37,214 nucleotides of DNA from Acetobacteraceae bacterium (GCA_024280945.1 JAMXLO010000085.1:1-37214); one strand, 5' to 3'; numbered from the stretch's first letter, positions 8,182-17,505 are shown. The notes: a model not told the origin generated them from the sequence alone. Program-made: numbers and translations.

Positions 8182-8846
8182 TCAAAGCAAAGGAGAGAAC
8201 AACCTCGCGAGCGAATCTCTGAAGCGGAGAGCAGTATTGCGATTCTGGTACTCGGTGGCTTCGAACTCTGTGCAATGGGCGAGATCGTGCTGAAACGCCT
8301 CTTCGAGCTCTCGGGCCAGTTGCCGGCTGTAAATCACTGTGTTTACTTCGTAATTGATGCTGAAGCTGCGGATGTCGATGTTCGCCGAGCCGATCGAGCA
8401 AATCTCGGTATCTATGCTGATCGTCTTGGCGTGGAGATAGCCTTTCTCGTACATGAAGAACGCGCGCCCGCGTCAATCACGTCTAAGATGAAAGTATTAC
8501 CCGCGTAGCCGGGGATGGGATTGCCCGAGGCCGCGCCGTCAGCATCACCTTCACGTCGACACCGGACAGCGCCGCCGACTTCAGGGCCTCGGCAATGCTT
8601 GCGTCGAGGAAGAAGTAGGGCGATTGTAGATAGACGTGCCGCTGCGCCGATACGATCATGAAGGCATAAAGCTGGCGAATGCCCGCCCATTGCGAGTCCG
8701 GTCCCGACGTCAGGATCTGGATCGGCACGTCTCCTTCCGTTGGCTCGGTCGCAACGGTCGGGAAGTGAGCGGGAGCGAACAGGTTCTCACTTACGGCGTT
8801 GTACCAGTCAAGGGCAAATACGATCTGCAGCACCGCAGCGCCTTCG
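8182..8846 (-). pseudogene. Cardiolipin synthase / phospholipase D family relic
   Basis: Two reverse-strand pieces make one protein. The upstream piece has ALDWYNAVSENLF, RHVYLQSPYFFLDASIAEAL and SGVDVKVMLTARP; the downstream piece has the second PLD motif YLHAKTISID followed by SIGSANIDIRSF. The connecting GNPIPGYAGNTFILDVIDAG lies in a third frame, so two frameshifts separate them (near 8545 and 8455). The 5' half, including the first HKD motif, is missing because a transposase fragment begins at about 8847. The natural product transfers phosphatidyl groups to make cardiolipin in the inner membrane; this copy cannot. Confidence 0.8.
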
Positions 8847-9215
8847 CCGGAGGCGGTGCAATCGCGGATCATCGAACTGGCGCTGGAGAAGCCGGAGCTC
8901 TCGCCGCGCGAGATCGCCGTAAGCTTCACCGACCGGGAAAGCTATTTTGTCTCAGAGGCTTCGGTGTATCGCCTGCTCAAGGCGCATGACCTGATCACCA
9001 GCCCAGCGTTCATCGTGGTCAAGGCAGCCGATGAGTTCCACACCAAGACCACCGCTCCCGACCAGCTCTGGCAGACTGACTTCACCTACCTGAAGGTGAT
9101 CGGCTGGGGATGGTTCTATCTCTCAACCATCCTAGACGACTTCTCACGCTACATCATTGCCTGGAAGCTCTGCACCACGATGACCGCCGGCGATGTCACC
9201 CGCACGCTGGAAGGC
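8847..9215 (+). mobile_element. IS3-family transposase (OrfB) fragment
   Basis: An integrase-type reading frame runs from about EAVQSRIIELALEKPELS through YFVSEASVYRLLKAHDLITS and LWQTDFTYLKV to LDDFSRYIIAWKL. It then loses similarity after TAGDVTRTLE. The first two catalytic aspartates of the DDE triad are present (QTDF, LDDFSR). The third, glutamate, segment and the upstream OrfA are absent, so the element is dead. It abuts the cardiolipin synthase relic on its left, marking the insertion or deletion point. Terminal inverted repeats were not found. Confidence 0.8.
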
Positions 9216-9289
9216 GCTCGTTACGGCAGGCAGCAGTCAAGCGACATGCGCCTTGGACAACCCGCTCACCAAGTCCGGGGGCGCTTAAC

Positions 9290-9418
9290 ATGCAAACAAG
9301 AACAACACTCGGAATGGGCTTCGCCGTCTCGCTTGCATCCGGGGCAGCGATATCCGTCGGACAAGCGGAGGAACAGCCGCGCCGCGGCGGCACCCTTACC
9401 TACATGTGCCGACCCTAG
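9290..9418 (+). pseudogene. N-terminal stub of a peptide-type ABC substrate-binding protein
   Basis: 42 codons: a signal peptide (MQTRTTLGMGFAVSLASGAA) followed by PRRGGTLTYM, the typical first strand of family-5 (peptide/nickel) binding proteins, then a stop. The remaining 480 or so residues are absent. It points toward the 3' end of the intact binding protein encoded on the other strand, so two such genes were once neighbours or this is a rearrangement remnant. Confidence 0.6.
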
Positions 9419-9436
9419 TATCGCGCGCAGCTTTCA

Positions 9437-11020
9437 TTACTCAAGGCGTCGAATGTTCCATGGAAACGCACCCGTCGCCTCGATCAATCCGGTCAGGTTC
9501 TTTCGATAGGCGGTTCGGATCTGGAACTGACCGAGTGGAATCGCGGGCACTGTTTCAAACGCTCGGGCATGAATGGCATCAGTAATAGCGATGCGTTCAT
9601 CCTGCGTCGTCGCCTGCAACCAAGTTCGAGTCAGCCGCTCGGTCTCCGCGTCACCGTACCAGCCGAACCAGCCAGTGCTCCCCAATCCACGCAGGAATGG
9701 GTGTTCCACCACGGTGCTGATGACATTGGAGGGTGCCCAGGTATGTAAGATGGACCACCCGCCCCTCTCGATCGGCTCCTTGCTGGCCCGACGCTGTGTC
9801 ACCGTGCCCCAGTCGGTTGCCACCATATCCACGTTCATACCAAGCCGCTTGAGTAGATCGTAAGTAACATCCCCCATTGGGGCGATCGTGACGAAATCGG
9901 TGGGATTGATGATCACCACCTTCTCGCCTGCATACCCTGCGGCCTTAAGTGCCGCACGCGCAGTATGAAAATCTCCTGGCATAGCGGTAGTGCCGAGTTC
10001 TTTCCCGTAGAGCATGCCGCACGGCATGAAGGACTTACAGATCCTGAAAGAATCTCGATCGTTGCCGGTTATTGCAGTCAGATAGTCGGTCTGATCCACT
10101 GCCATCATTACCGCGCGTCGGATCGCGGCATTGTTAAATGGGGGGTGCAGATGGTTGAAGCGCAAAACTCCGTTGAAGCCGAGCGGGTTAGAACTGCCGA
10201 TGACGACATTCGGATGCCGACGTAGCACCGGCACGAGGTCCGCCTGCACCTGGTCGCACCAATCCACCTCTCCTGATTGCAACGCTGCAGCGGCGGTGGC
10301 CGAGTCCGGAATTATACGCCATTCGAGGCGATCGAAATGTGCTACCTTTCCGCCTGAAGTCCAGTCTGCTGGTTCGGGTCGGGGTATGTAGGAATCATGC
10401 TTGACGTAAAGCACTGAAGAGCCGGGCACGAACTCATCCTTGATAAATTTGAAAGGACCTGAACCGGTAAAATCAGCGATTTGCTTGTACGGATCGGTTT
10501 TTGCTACATGCTCCGGCATGATGAATGGCACGGAAGCGCCACCGCGGGCGATCGCTTCCAGAAAGATGGGCAGAGGATATTTCAGCGCGATCTTCAAGGT
10601 GCGGTCGTCTTGCACCCCCCAAGTGTCCACGGCCTCAAGTAAGGATTGGCCAATGGTTTCGCGCACTGCCCATCGCCGCAGGCTGGCTGCGCAATCCTGC
10701 GCGCGCACCGGCTCGCCGTTATGGAATTGCAGCCCTTCCCGTAGTCTGATCAAGTAGGTGCGCCCGTCATCAGAGAGGCTGTACCCCTCTGCCATCTGCG
10801 GCTTGATGTCATATTGCTTATTCACGCTGAACAGTAAATCATATATGGCCCAGCCGTGATTGACTGTTACCAATGCCGTGGTGAAGATTGGATCGAGTAA
10901 CGTGAGATTGGCCTGCGGAACGAAGCGCAAGGTGCGCGCACGAGCAGATTGGGCAATGGCGAAGCGGTATGGCAAAGCAGTTGCCGCTAGACCGCTGGTA
11001 AGGAATGTTCGGCGTTGCAT
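9437..11020 (-). CDS. ABC transporter substrate-binding protein, family 5 (peptide/opine type)
   Basis: 527 residues, periplasmic. The N-terminus MQRRTFLTSGLAATALPYRF is a twin-arginine-like signal peptide. Family-5 landmarks are DLLFSVNKQYDIKPQMAEGY, RTYLIRLREGLQFHNGEPV, the FTGSGPFKFIKDEFVPG segment and PPFNNAAIRRAVMMAVD. The length is normal. Start ATG 11020 has AGGGGAGCG just upstream; an in-frame start 18 codons earlier lacks support. No permease or ATPase gene lies in the window, so it is an orphan binding protein and must use components encoded elsewhere. Confidence 0.92.
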   Translation of the reverse strand: MQRRTFLTSGLAATALPYRFAIAQSARARTLRFVPQANLTLLDPIFTTALVTVNHGWAIYDLLFSVNKQYDIKPQMAEGYSLSDDGRTYLIRLREGLQFHNGEPVRAQDCAASLRRWAVRETIGQSLLEAVDTWGVQDDRTLKIALKYPLPIFLEAIARGGASVPFIMPEHVAKTDPYKQIADFTGSGPFKFIKDEFVPGSSVLYVKHDSYIPRPEPADWTSGGKVAHFDRLEWRIIPDSATAAAALQSGEVDWCDQVQADLVPVLRRHPNVVIGSSNPLGFNGVLRFNHLHPPFNNAAIRRAVMMAVDQTDYLTAITGNDRDSFRICKSFMPCGMLYGKELGTTAMPGDFHTARAALKAAGYAGEKVVIINPTDFVTIAPMGDVTYDLLKRLGMNVDMVATDWGTVTQRRASKEPIERGGWSILHTWAPSNVISTVVEHPFLRGLGSTGWFGWYGDAETERLTRTWLQATTQDERIAITDAIHARAFETVPAIPLGQFQIRTAYRKNLTGLIEATGAFPWNIRRLE

Positions 11021-11580
11021 GATACTTCGCTCCCCTTTTGGTTTTACGCCAGCATGAGCGGGTCCCTTGACCAAGGCAATCTCCAGCGGGCGATAAGCCC
11101 ACGTCAGTAGGTCCTGAGAGGGCTGTCACGGGTGCGATCTCACCAATGTGCGGCAGCGACGCCGGCCAGATGGTCCAGGCAGGCGTTGGCCAAATGCGGA
11201 AGAACGCTTCTTCTGACCTGGGAACGCGATGAAAATAGCACCGTCGCGAAATGCTCTCGATGCTCGCGCAGTGAGTACACACTGCAAAGTCGGAATGTCT
11301 GATTGCACCGCTGGCGCTAAGGCCGAAGGCAGCTAAGGCGCGCGGAGTGTACAAGGGCCAGAAGGCAAAGAACCACACCTCGCATTTGTCCGCTGCCTTC
11401 CTGATGGGCGGTGGTTGGACGAGCAAGCAGCTTCGGATGACCCGCGTCGGCCTCGCTGCCACCTGCCATTAGAACCCGATTGGTGACTCCTTGCCACACC
11501 ATAGCTGTTGCCTCGGCTCTCTTTTTTTGCGCACCCTGATGCTTTGACAAACTGCGCTGAGCGAAACGGGAGATCCAGTC
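11021..11580. other. Intergenic region, no gene seen
   Basis: About 560 bases between the divergent binding-protein and SDR genes. Short reverse-strand ORFs are open here, but none has a recognisable domain, convincing start or family end. The promoters of both flanking genes should lie here; no clear operator was identified. A T-rich tract near 11520 precedes the SDR gene. Confidence 0.5.
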
Positions 11581-12369
11581 ATGGAGCCAGGGAAACGCCT
11601 ACCCGGCAAAGTCGCCATTGTGACCGGTGGCTCGTCCGGCATTGGTGAGGAAACGGCGCGCGTGTTCGCTCGCCATGGTGCCAGCGTTGTGCTTTGTGAC
11701 TTGCAGGACGAGTTGGGCGCCGCGGTGGCGAGCGAGATCGTTACTGCTGGCGGCAAGGGCGAGTACCGACACCTGGACGTTACTCAAGAGGATGAATGGA
11801 CGTCGCTCGTCGACGACGTCGAAGCGAAATACGGTCGGATCGACGTCCTGTGTAACATCGCCGGTATAGGCAGAGGAATTGATCCAGCCACCGGGAAGCG
11901 GAACAGCATGGATTTGCCGGACCTGTCGCTTGATAGCTGGAACCAGGTCATGGCGGTCAATGCTGCTGGCGTCTTTCTTGGCACGAAGATTGTTCATGCC
12001 GCGATGAAACGTGCAGGCGGAGGCTCGATCATCAACATATCCTCGATTTGCGGGCTTGTTGGTTCCTTCGGCAACGCTGCATACAACGCCTCGAAAGGGG
12101 CGGTGCGGATTTTCTCCAAGTCGGCAGCGCTGCAATACGCGAAAGACCTAATCCGAGTGAACTCGGTGCATCCCGGTTTCGTCGATACCCCGTTGGCCAG
12201 GCCCGGGCTTGTAGGGAATGCCGGCAAGGCGCGGATGGACGCCACACCGCTGGGTCGTTACGGCAAGCCCTCTGATATTGCGTACGGCTGTCTCTATCTG
12301 GCATCCGACGAAGCGGCTTGGATGACCGGCAGCGAATTAGTGATCGATGGCGGCATGACGGCAAACTGA
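11581..12369 (+). CDS. SDR-family NAD(P)-dependent oxidoreductase
   Basis: 262-residue classical short-chain dehydrogenase. The Rossmann glycine motif TGGSSGIG is at 15-22, the acidic D40 after the second strand (VVLCD) favours NAD(H), and NIAG is at 92-95. The catalytic serine is in INISS (154/155), with Y168-x3-K172 in YNASK. HPGFVDTPLA and the C-terminal LVIDGGMTA are standard. The start ATG follows CGGGAG. The substrate, a secondary alcohol or ketone, cannot be told. It lies alone, divergent from the binding protein. Confidence 0.95.
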   Translation: MEPGKRLPGKVAIVTGGSSGIGEETARVFARHGASVVLCDLQDELGAAVASEIVTAGGKGEYRHLDVTQEDEWTSLVDDVEAKYGRIDVLCNIAGIGRGIDPATGKRNSMDLPDLSLDSWNQVMAVNAAGVFLGTKIVHAAMKRAGGGSIINISSICGLVGSFGNAAYNASKGAVRIFSKSAALQYAKDLIRVNSVHPGFVDTPLARPGLVGNAGKARMDATPLGRYGKPSDIAYGCLYLASDEAAWMTGSELVIDGGMTAN

Positions 12370-12610
12370 TCGCCGGAGGCTGCCAGCCGAATTTACGACT
12401 CCGGCAAGAAGACGAGCCTCGGGGGGGACAGCGGACATGGATGCTCCGCCGCGTTGTTGCCCGCTTCGCGCCATCTAGGTCAAAACCAAGGTGCAACCAA
12501 CGAGCTTGATGCCCGTTGCAATGAACGCCGCAAACTATGGTCCGGAGTAGCTGGACGCGCCACGGAGGCGGCCCGCCTAAATGACCCATAGCCAGGGACC
12601 AATTCAAGGC

Positions 12611-13485
12611 TCAATGCTCTTGGCGCCGGGTTGCCCAGGTGAATATTACGAGCGCCAGACTCGCGATTGCCGCAAGCTCCGCCGCCGAAAGCAAGATAAC
12701 GTCAGCAGCCGCTCCGAGTGGCGGCGCCCCCGGCATAAGGCTCCGCATACCCGGGATAGTAAAAAGCATGGCCGCGAGTACAGGGGCAAAAGTGCTGTCC
12801 ATCTTCCGACTGCCCAAGAACATCATCGCGCCAATTGTGATAGCAGTGATGCCCAGGACAGAGGTCGCTGCGTAGAGGGCGGTCGCGAAAATGACGTGCG
12901 GTATGGGGCGGCGAACACGAGCGATTAATGCTACCCCGTGCACCTCGTCGGACGGTTTGATGATGCTGGCGTCGAGTTCCCACGCTGGCAGGTGCTCCCA
13001 TATCGTCAGCTGGAACGGGCGCAACTTCTCTTCATACTGTACTGAGGCGGGATAGATCGAGATGGTGAGCGATGCCACATAGCGGTCAAATGGGAATCGC
13101 CAGACACTGCCACGCGAAATATCAATCGATACGTGTCTGGACTCCCAACGCTGTCCTGAGCGGAGTGTGAGTCGCTGCACTGAATCACCACTAGCAAGTT
13201 GGATCACAGTGTCACGATCAACCTGCCCACCGTATACGGGACCAACACTGGTGCTCTCGGTAGCAAAACCCAAGCGAAAATCGGAGCTGACCGAACCGGA
13301 TCAACGGCGATAAGCTCAGCATTAAGATGAATTGGAGGGGTGCCGGTCGAACTTTGCTTGATGCTCCTTTCGGAGTGGGACGCTTCCTGAAGCACAAGCA
13401 AGGTCAGACCAGCATAACCCAAACCAGCAAAACAGAACGCCACTGCCAGAAAGCACACCCGCCGACACCATGGCCGACTTGTCAT
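12611..13485 (-). pseudogene. DUF4436 family membrane protein, one frameshift
   Basis: The N-terminal piece (13485 to about 13275) has one membrane segment (FLAVAFCFAGLGYAGLTLLV) and ends its family similarity at HLNAELIAVDPV. The remainder continues in another frame as FRLGFATES, then SVWRFPFDRYVASLTIS and three C-terminal membrane segments (12630-12870). The two frames join by a single-base shift near 13270-13285. Together they give about 290 residues, the expected DUF4436 length. The family's function is unknown. Either a real inactivating frameshift or a sequence error is possible; neighbouring decay favours the former. Confidence 0.7.
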
Positions 13486-13687
13486 GTGCTGTGGTATCTC
13501 GCGCTGGCAGGTGCGCAGACTGTCTAGATCGACGCATTAATGCCATTTGGATAGTTCGACGGTTAGTCCAGCCCCTCCAGGAACACTAGCCTTTGAGAGT
13601 GAAAATCCATCGTCTTGTTCTTTGTCCGGTAGCCATTGGCAATCATGCTGCTCACTGTTCTGGCGGCCAAATATCGAGGCCAATGTC

Positions 13688-14065
13688 CTAACGGCTATCG
13701 ATCGCAGCAAGCCGTTTGGCGTCGCTCAAGACGGCCGCAACATCGGCAAAACTCCGCCCGAAGGAATCGTTGAACCCTATGATCGTCACCGTGTCGGTAT
13801 TGCCCAGAAGCGGCAGGCCTTTGGCCAATTGCCTCAGGTTGATCGCACGGGCGAGATACTGCACGGCGCGGCCGTCGCAGTGAGCGGTTTCGCAGCGAAC
13901 ATATTCGAGCGCCCCAAGAAGGCAACGCTTGCCGTCGTCAGTGCAAAAAGTGCGGCGGGCCCATCTGGCACCCCCGTCGAAGAAGAATTCCATCATACTA
14001 AGAACGATCGTAGCCTGCGAGGCACGCGGTCCAGCCGATGGTTTGTTGGTTCCGTCGAATGGCAT
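13688..14065 (-). CDS. DUF6197-like small protein
   Basis: 125 residues. The pattern CTDDGKRCLLGALEYV, then a middle helix (AVQYLARAINL) and TIIGFNDSFGRSFADVAAVL matches my memory of DUF6197: a Cys-x-x-Gly-Ala motif near the start and an FND...G motif followed by a C-terminal helix. Function unknown; such genes are frequent on alphaproteobacterial accessory DNA. The ATG at 14065 follows GGAAGAGG; MMEFFF at about 13996 is an alternative start. It is divergent from the SRAP gene, with 56 bases between the two starts. Confidence 0.6.
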   Translation of the reverse strand: MPFDGTNKPSAGPRASQATIVLSMMEFFFDGGARWARRTFCTDDGKRCLLGALEYVRCETAHCDGRAVQYLARAINLRQLAKGLPLLGNTDTVTIIGFNDSFGRSFADVAAVLSDAKRLAAIDSR

Positions 14066-14121
14066 GGCCCTGCCCTCTTCCTTGCCTGGAATCCGCCGCT
14101 CTCGATGACCACGTCCTGGCC

Positions 14122-14805
14122 ATGTGCGGTCGCTATGCCAGTTTCCTCCCGGCCGAAGCCATTGCCAAGGTTTTCGGCACGGTCAACCCGCTACCGAACC
14201 TCGCGCCTACCTGGAACATGGCGCCGACGATGGATGCGCCGATTGTCCGGCTCGGCCGCGATGGCCAGCGCTGCCTCGACGTCCTGAAGTGGGGCCTTGT
14301 GCCGTACTTCACGAAGAATCTGAGAAAGGCCCGGAGGCCGATCAACGCCAGGTCGGAGAACGTCGCCAAGTCCGGGATGTTCAAGGATGCCTTCAGCCGG
14401 CGTCGATGCCTGGTCCCTGCTCCCGTCTATTACGAGTGGCGCGACGATCCAGACGGCAAGACGCCGTTTGCGGTTGCGCGCATCGATGGCGACCCGGTCG
14501 CCTTCGGCGGCGTCTGGGAAAGGTGGAAGTCGCCAGAGGGGGAAGAGGTCCAGACATTCGCGACCATCACCACGGATGCGAACCAGCAACTGGCGGGGAT
14601 CCAGGACCGAATGCCCGTGATCATGGAACCGCAGGACTGGCCGCTCTGGCTCGGCGAGGTCGAGGGCGACCCGGCATCCCTATTCCATGCAGCGCCGGAA
14701 AATGTCCTGCGGGTCTGGCGCGTCGGTAAAGCGGTCGGAAATGTCAAAAATGACGGAGCGGATCTGATCGAGCCGATAGAGGTAGCAGAACCTACGCTGC
14801 TATAA
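14122..14805 (+). CDS. SOS response-associated peptidase / abasic-site DNA-protein crosslinking protein (SRAP, HMCES/YedK)
   Basis: 227 residues. After Met removal the N-terminal catalytic Cys2 (MCGRYAS) forms a thiazolidine crosslink with abasic sites in single-stranded DNA. The conserved N75 (PINARSEN) and E105 (VYYEWRD) are present at the same numbers as in E. coli YedK. The otherwise conserved histidine before RMP reads Gln (GIQDRMPVIM, Q161), which may slow crosslink reversal or be a subfamily trait. The start is fixed by Cys2; upstream codons are in frame but would block function. It protects replication forks at abasic sites and sits near a broken Ku gene. Confidence 0.93.
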   Translation: MCGRYASFLPAEAIAKVFGTVNPLPNLAPTWNMAPTMDAPIVRLGRDGQRCLDVLKWGLVPYFTKNLRKARRPINARSENVAKSGMFKDAFSRRRCLVPAPVYYEWRDDPDGKTPFAVARIDGDPVAFGGVWERWKSPEGEEVQTFATITTDANQQLAGIQDRMPVIMEPQDWPLWLGEVEGDPASLFHAAPENVLRVWRVGKAVGNVKNDGADLIEPIEVAEPTLL

Positions 14806-14814
14806 CGGCAGCGT
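14794..14814. terminator. Stem-loop at the SRAP stop codon
   Basis: ACGCTGC (14794-14800) pairs with GCAGCGT (14808-14814) over a 7-base loop that contains the SRAP stop codon. There is no U tract, so it is a weak terminator candidate at best. Confidence 0.3.
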
Positions 14815-14865
14815 CACCGAGGCCTGAAAAACTCCCGCGCATCCATCAACACTCGGGTGCCAGCG

Positions 14866-15057
14866 ATGCGCGACGATGAAGAAGCTCCTTTGGAAGATGA
14901 GATCGCGATCGAGCAGCTGGCTGAAGAACTTTGGCAGAAGACAACCAGGGGCACAGTAGCCGACTGGCGGGCGCTGTCCGTGCTTCAGAAGCAAGCTTGG
15001 CGAAAGCGCGCCCGGATGGAGGTCACGCTCTGGCGCAAGAAGGTCGGGCAGCCGTAA
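14866..15057 (+). CDS. Small hypothetical protein
   Basis: 63 residues from ATG 14866; a GTG three codons earlier is also open. Acidic N-terminus (RDDEEAPLEDEIAIEQ) and basic, Trp-rich C-terminus (WRKRARMEVTLWRKK). It is predicted helical with no membrane segment. I do not recognise the family. It follows the SRAP gene by 60 bases on the same strand. Composition looks like genuine coding, but the ribosome-binding site is poor. Confidence 0.4.
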   Translation: MRDDEEAPLEDEIAIEQLAEELWQKTTRGTVADWRALSVLQKQAWRKRARMEVTLWRKKVGQP

Positions 15058-15310
15058 GCACGTGCCCGCGCGAAGCGGGACTATGCCCATGCCGCTCGAA
15101 CAGAACAGCATGGAGGTGACGCTGGCGCGGCAAGAACGAAATGAGAATGCCGGCGTATCTCACGAAAAGGTGAGAGGGCGTTTGATTCGCGGATTTGCCG
15201 GTGAATCGTAGGGCGTTCCTTTATCGAATTCACGCTACATCTGAGGATGCCAGTCCTAAGCATTCAATTGAGACCTTTTCCAGCGCACCCCCCCAACGAA
15301 TCTTCTCTCC

Positions 15311-15541
15311 ATGGCCCCGCAAGACACTGTAGTTCTGACCGGCACCTACGAAAGTCGGGTTGCGCAGTTGCTGCAGGTCGTGCGGCATCAAGCACGGCTA
15401 GCGCAGGCAGATGCCACGCCGCGCTTGCATGATGCGCTTACCGAGCTCGATTACATCCTGGAGGATCAGCTCGTGGCCATCGCCAACGCGGCCGTAGACG
15501 ACAAGGCCGACGCGGAAATGGCAAGCATCTGGATCGACTGA
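15311..15541 (+). CDS. Small hypothetical protein coupled to Ku relic
   Basis: 76 residues, mostly helical (VAQLLQVVRHQARLAQAD, LHDALTELDYILEDQL). No recognised family. Its TGA overlaps the ATG of the Ku relic as TGATG (15539-15543), a classic translational-coupling arrangement, so it was probably co-expressed with Ku. The ATG has only a weak upstream site. The frame is intact although Ku is broken. Confidence 0.5.
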   Translation: MAPQDTVVLTGTYESRVAQLLQVVRHQARLAQADATPRLHDALTELDYILEDQLVAIANAAVDDKADAEMASIWID

Positions 15542-16343
15542 TGGCACCGACCGAGGGCATCTACGGCTCGCACTCGTCTCCTGCCCCGTCGCCCTCTACA
15601 ACTCTCGCCATGACCGGGCCGGGATCAGGTTCAATCTGATCAACCCAGAGACCGGCGACCGGATCCGAACGATCACGCAGGATGCCGAGACCGGGAGAGA
15701 GCTGGAGCGCCGCGACTTGGTCGAAGGCTATGAGTTCCGGAAGAACCAGTACGTCCTGCTGAACAATGAGGATTTCGATAGCGTCAAAGTCGAAAGCTCG
15801 TCGGTGATCACGATCGAAGTTTATCGACGCGGATTCGATCGACCCGGTCTATTACGATGCCGCCTATTACCTAGCGCCGGACGGTGACGCCGGGCGTGAT
15901 GTCTACGCCGTGCTCCGCGAGTCTATCGCCGAGACAGGCAAGACCGCCCTCGCCCGTGTCATGGTCTCTCGCAGCGCGAGCGCACCATTGCTATCCGGCC
16001 GATCGCCGACGGACTGATGGCGCACACACCCTTCACGAGGAGCGCGACCTCAATGGCGCGCAGGATCTGTTCGATGGCCTGGCTGGGATCAAAACTGATC
16101 CGGCGATACGAGACCCGTCTGCGCGCGATGATCGATGCTAAGCTCAAGGGCGGAGGCCTCGACGCGAGCGAGCCGGAACTGCGGAAACGCACGAACGTGG
16201 TCGACCTGACGGCGGCGCTGAAGAAAAGCCTGGGTCAGGTGGCCGAAGAGAAAGAACCGGTGGCGGCGAAGAAAAAGCTAGCCGCCAGGGCCGCTCCAGC
16301 GAAGGCGCCTCAGGCCGCGTCCGCTAAGCGCAAGCGGGCCTGA
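15541..16343 (+). pseudogene. ku: Ku protein (non-homologous end joining) pseudogene
   Basis: Conceptual repair gives a bacterial Ku. It starts as RGHLRLALVSCPVALYNS, continues with NLINPETGDRIRT and RRDLVEGYEF, then DPVYYDAAYYLAPDG, GLMAHTLHEERDLNGAQDLF, and the Lys-rich tail AKKKLAARAAPAKAP. At least four frame breaks are needed (near 15550, 15822, 15978 and 16027). The stretch between the TDP strand (16101) and YETRLRAMIDAKLKGG has lost some 20-25 codons. Ku binds double-strand ends and recruits LigD; no ligD is in the window. The mix of small indels and a deletion indicates true decay. Confidence 0.85.
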
Positions 16344-16427
16344 GCCCCCTCCTCGGGGAAACCAGATCGTCGGGACGCTTCCCCAGCGGGAATGGCAAGG
16401 TAGGTTCGTTACGAGGGGGATGCGCAC

Positions 16428-17321
16428 ATGTGGAAATCAACGATTCGTTCAGGCACGATACTCGGTGCCCTTGCTCTGACGCTTATGGCACCACACCCTG
16501 CGCTTGCATGGTAACGAAGGACATGAGGTTGTGGCGTTGATCGGCCCAGGCCCACCTCGATCCACCTGTTAAGAAGAAAGTGAGCGCCCTTCTTGCTGCT
16601 GATACGACGATCTCCTGCGCATGACATTGCGTCCGAGGCAACATGGGCCGATGAATATCGAAACAGGAACATTGACAACTCACGCGCCCTCACGTCGAGT
16701 TGGCATTTCGTCGACATTGAGATAGACGGCCCGAATATCGACCAAGCATGCTTCGACCATCCTGAACCGGATCTCCCGGCCTCCACAGGTCCAGCCAAGG
16801 ACTGTGTTGTCGACAAGATTGAGGAGTTTGCAAACGAACTAGCGAACCCAGATACCGACCCTGAAGAGCAAGTCGTCGCTCTCACGTTTCCATTGCAGTT
16901 TGTCGGCGATCCTCATCAGCCTCTGCATGCCGCCGATAACCATGACAGAGGTGGGAACAACAGGAAGGTATCGGCTGCAGGTCAAGCATCCGGCAACCTC
17001 CACCACTACTGGGACGATGTTTTCGTTCAGCAGCTCGGACCGAATGCAAAGAGCATTGCGTCGGACTTGATCGGGCATATTTCGGACGATCAAGTTCGGC
17101 GATGGTCACAGGGGACCGCTTTGGATTGGGCAATGGAGTCATTCAAGGTGGCAAAAGACGATGCGTATGACCAACTCCCCGAGCCCAATTCGAAACATGT
17201 GTATCGACTCAGCGATGATTATATGGCCATGGCAACCCAAGACATCGCGATGCAGCTCAGCAAGGGTGGTGTACGGCTGGCATTCGTCCTGAATCAGGCG
17301 CTGGGGCAGAAAAACCGGTAA
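16428..17321 (+). pseudogene. S1/P1 zinc nuclease family pseudogene
   Basis: The start at ATG 16428 has GAGGGGGA upstream and encodes a signal peptide ending MAPHPALAW, the Trp being the mature N-terminal zinc ligand. A short deletion then produces TAA. GNEGHEVVALI and VKKKVSALLAADT follow in other frames, and from 16610 a 242-codon frame continues (AHDIASEATWADEY, SSWHFVDIEIDG, DHPEPDLPAS, HHYWDDVF). The zinc-site motif normally HFVGDLHQPLH reads QFVGDPHQPLH, so a zinc ligand is also lost. The intact enzyme is a secreted single-strand nuclease; this copy is dead or at best an unexported fragment. Confidence 0.85.
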
Positions 17322-17340
17322 GTCCCTGAGCCAAGGCGTC

Positions 17341-17372
17341 GGGGAGGAAGGACGACCTCCCTCCCCCTTTTT
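17341..17372 (+). terminator. Rho-independent terminator
   Basis: GGGGAGGAAGG (17341-17351), loop ACGA, then CCTCCCTCCCC (17356-17366): an 11-bp stem with one mismatch, followed by C and TTTTT (17368-17372). It lies 20 bases after the nuclease relic and would have ended that transcript. Confidence 0.85.
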
Positions 17373-17505
17373 GTGGCCAAATCGACCTTATTAACGAATT
17401 CAGAACACCAGAATGCCTTCTAAGTGGGCAAATCTGGCTCATATATGCCAGGTCATGACGATGGAATAGGGCAAACGGCAAAACCAGTCCGCAGGCGATC
17501 GCGTA

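Noticed and set aside
8074-8508. Forward 144-codon ORF after the protease gene
   Set aside because: It is the complement of the cardiolipin synthase relic, whose PLD motifs fix the coding strand.
10839-11550. Overlapping reverse ORFs upstream of the binding protein
   Set aside because: Low-complexity, Cys/Trp-rich translations without ribosome-binding site or family; treated as intergenic.
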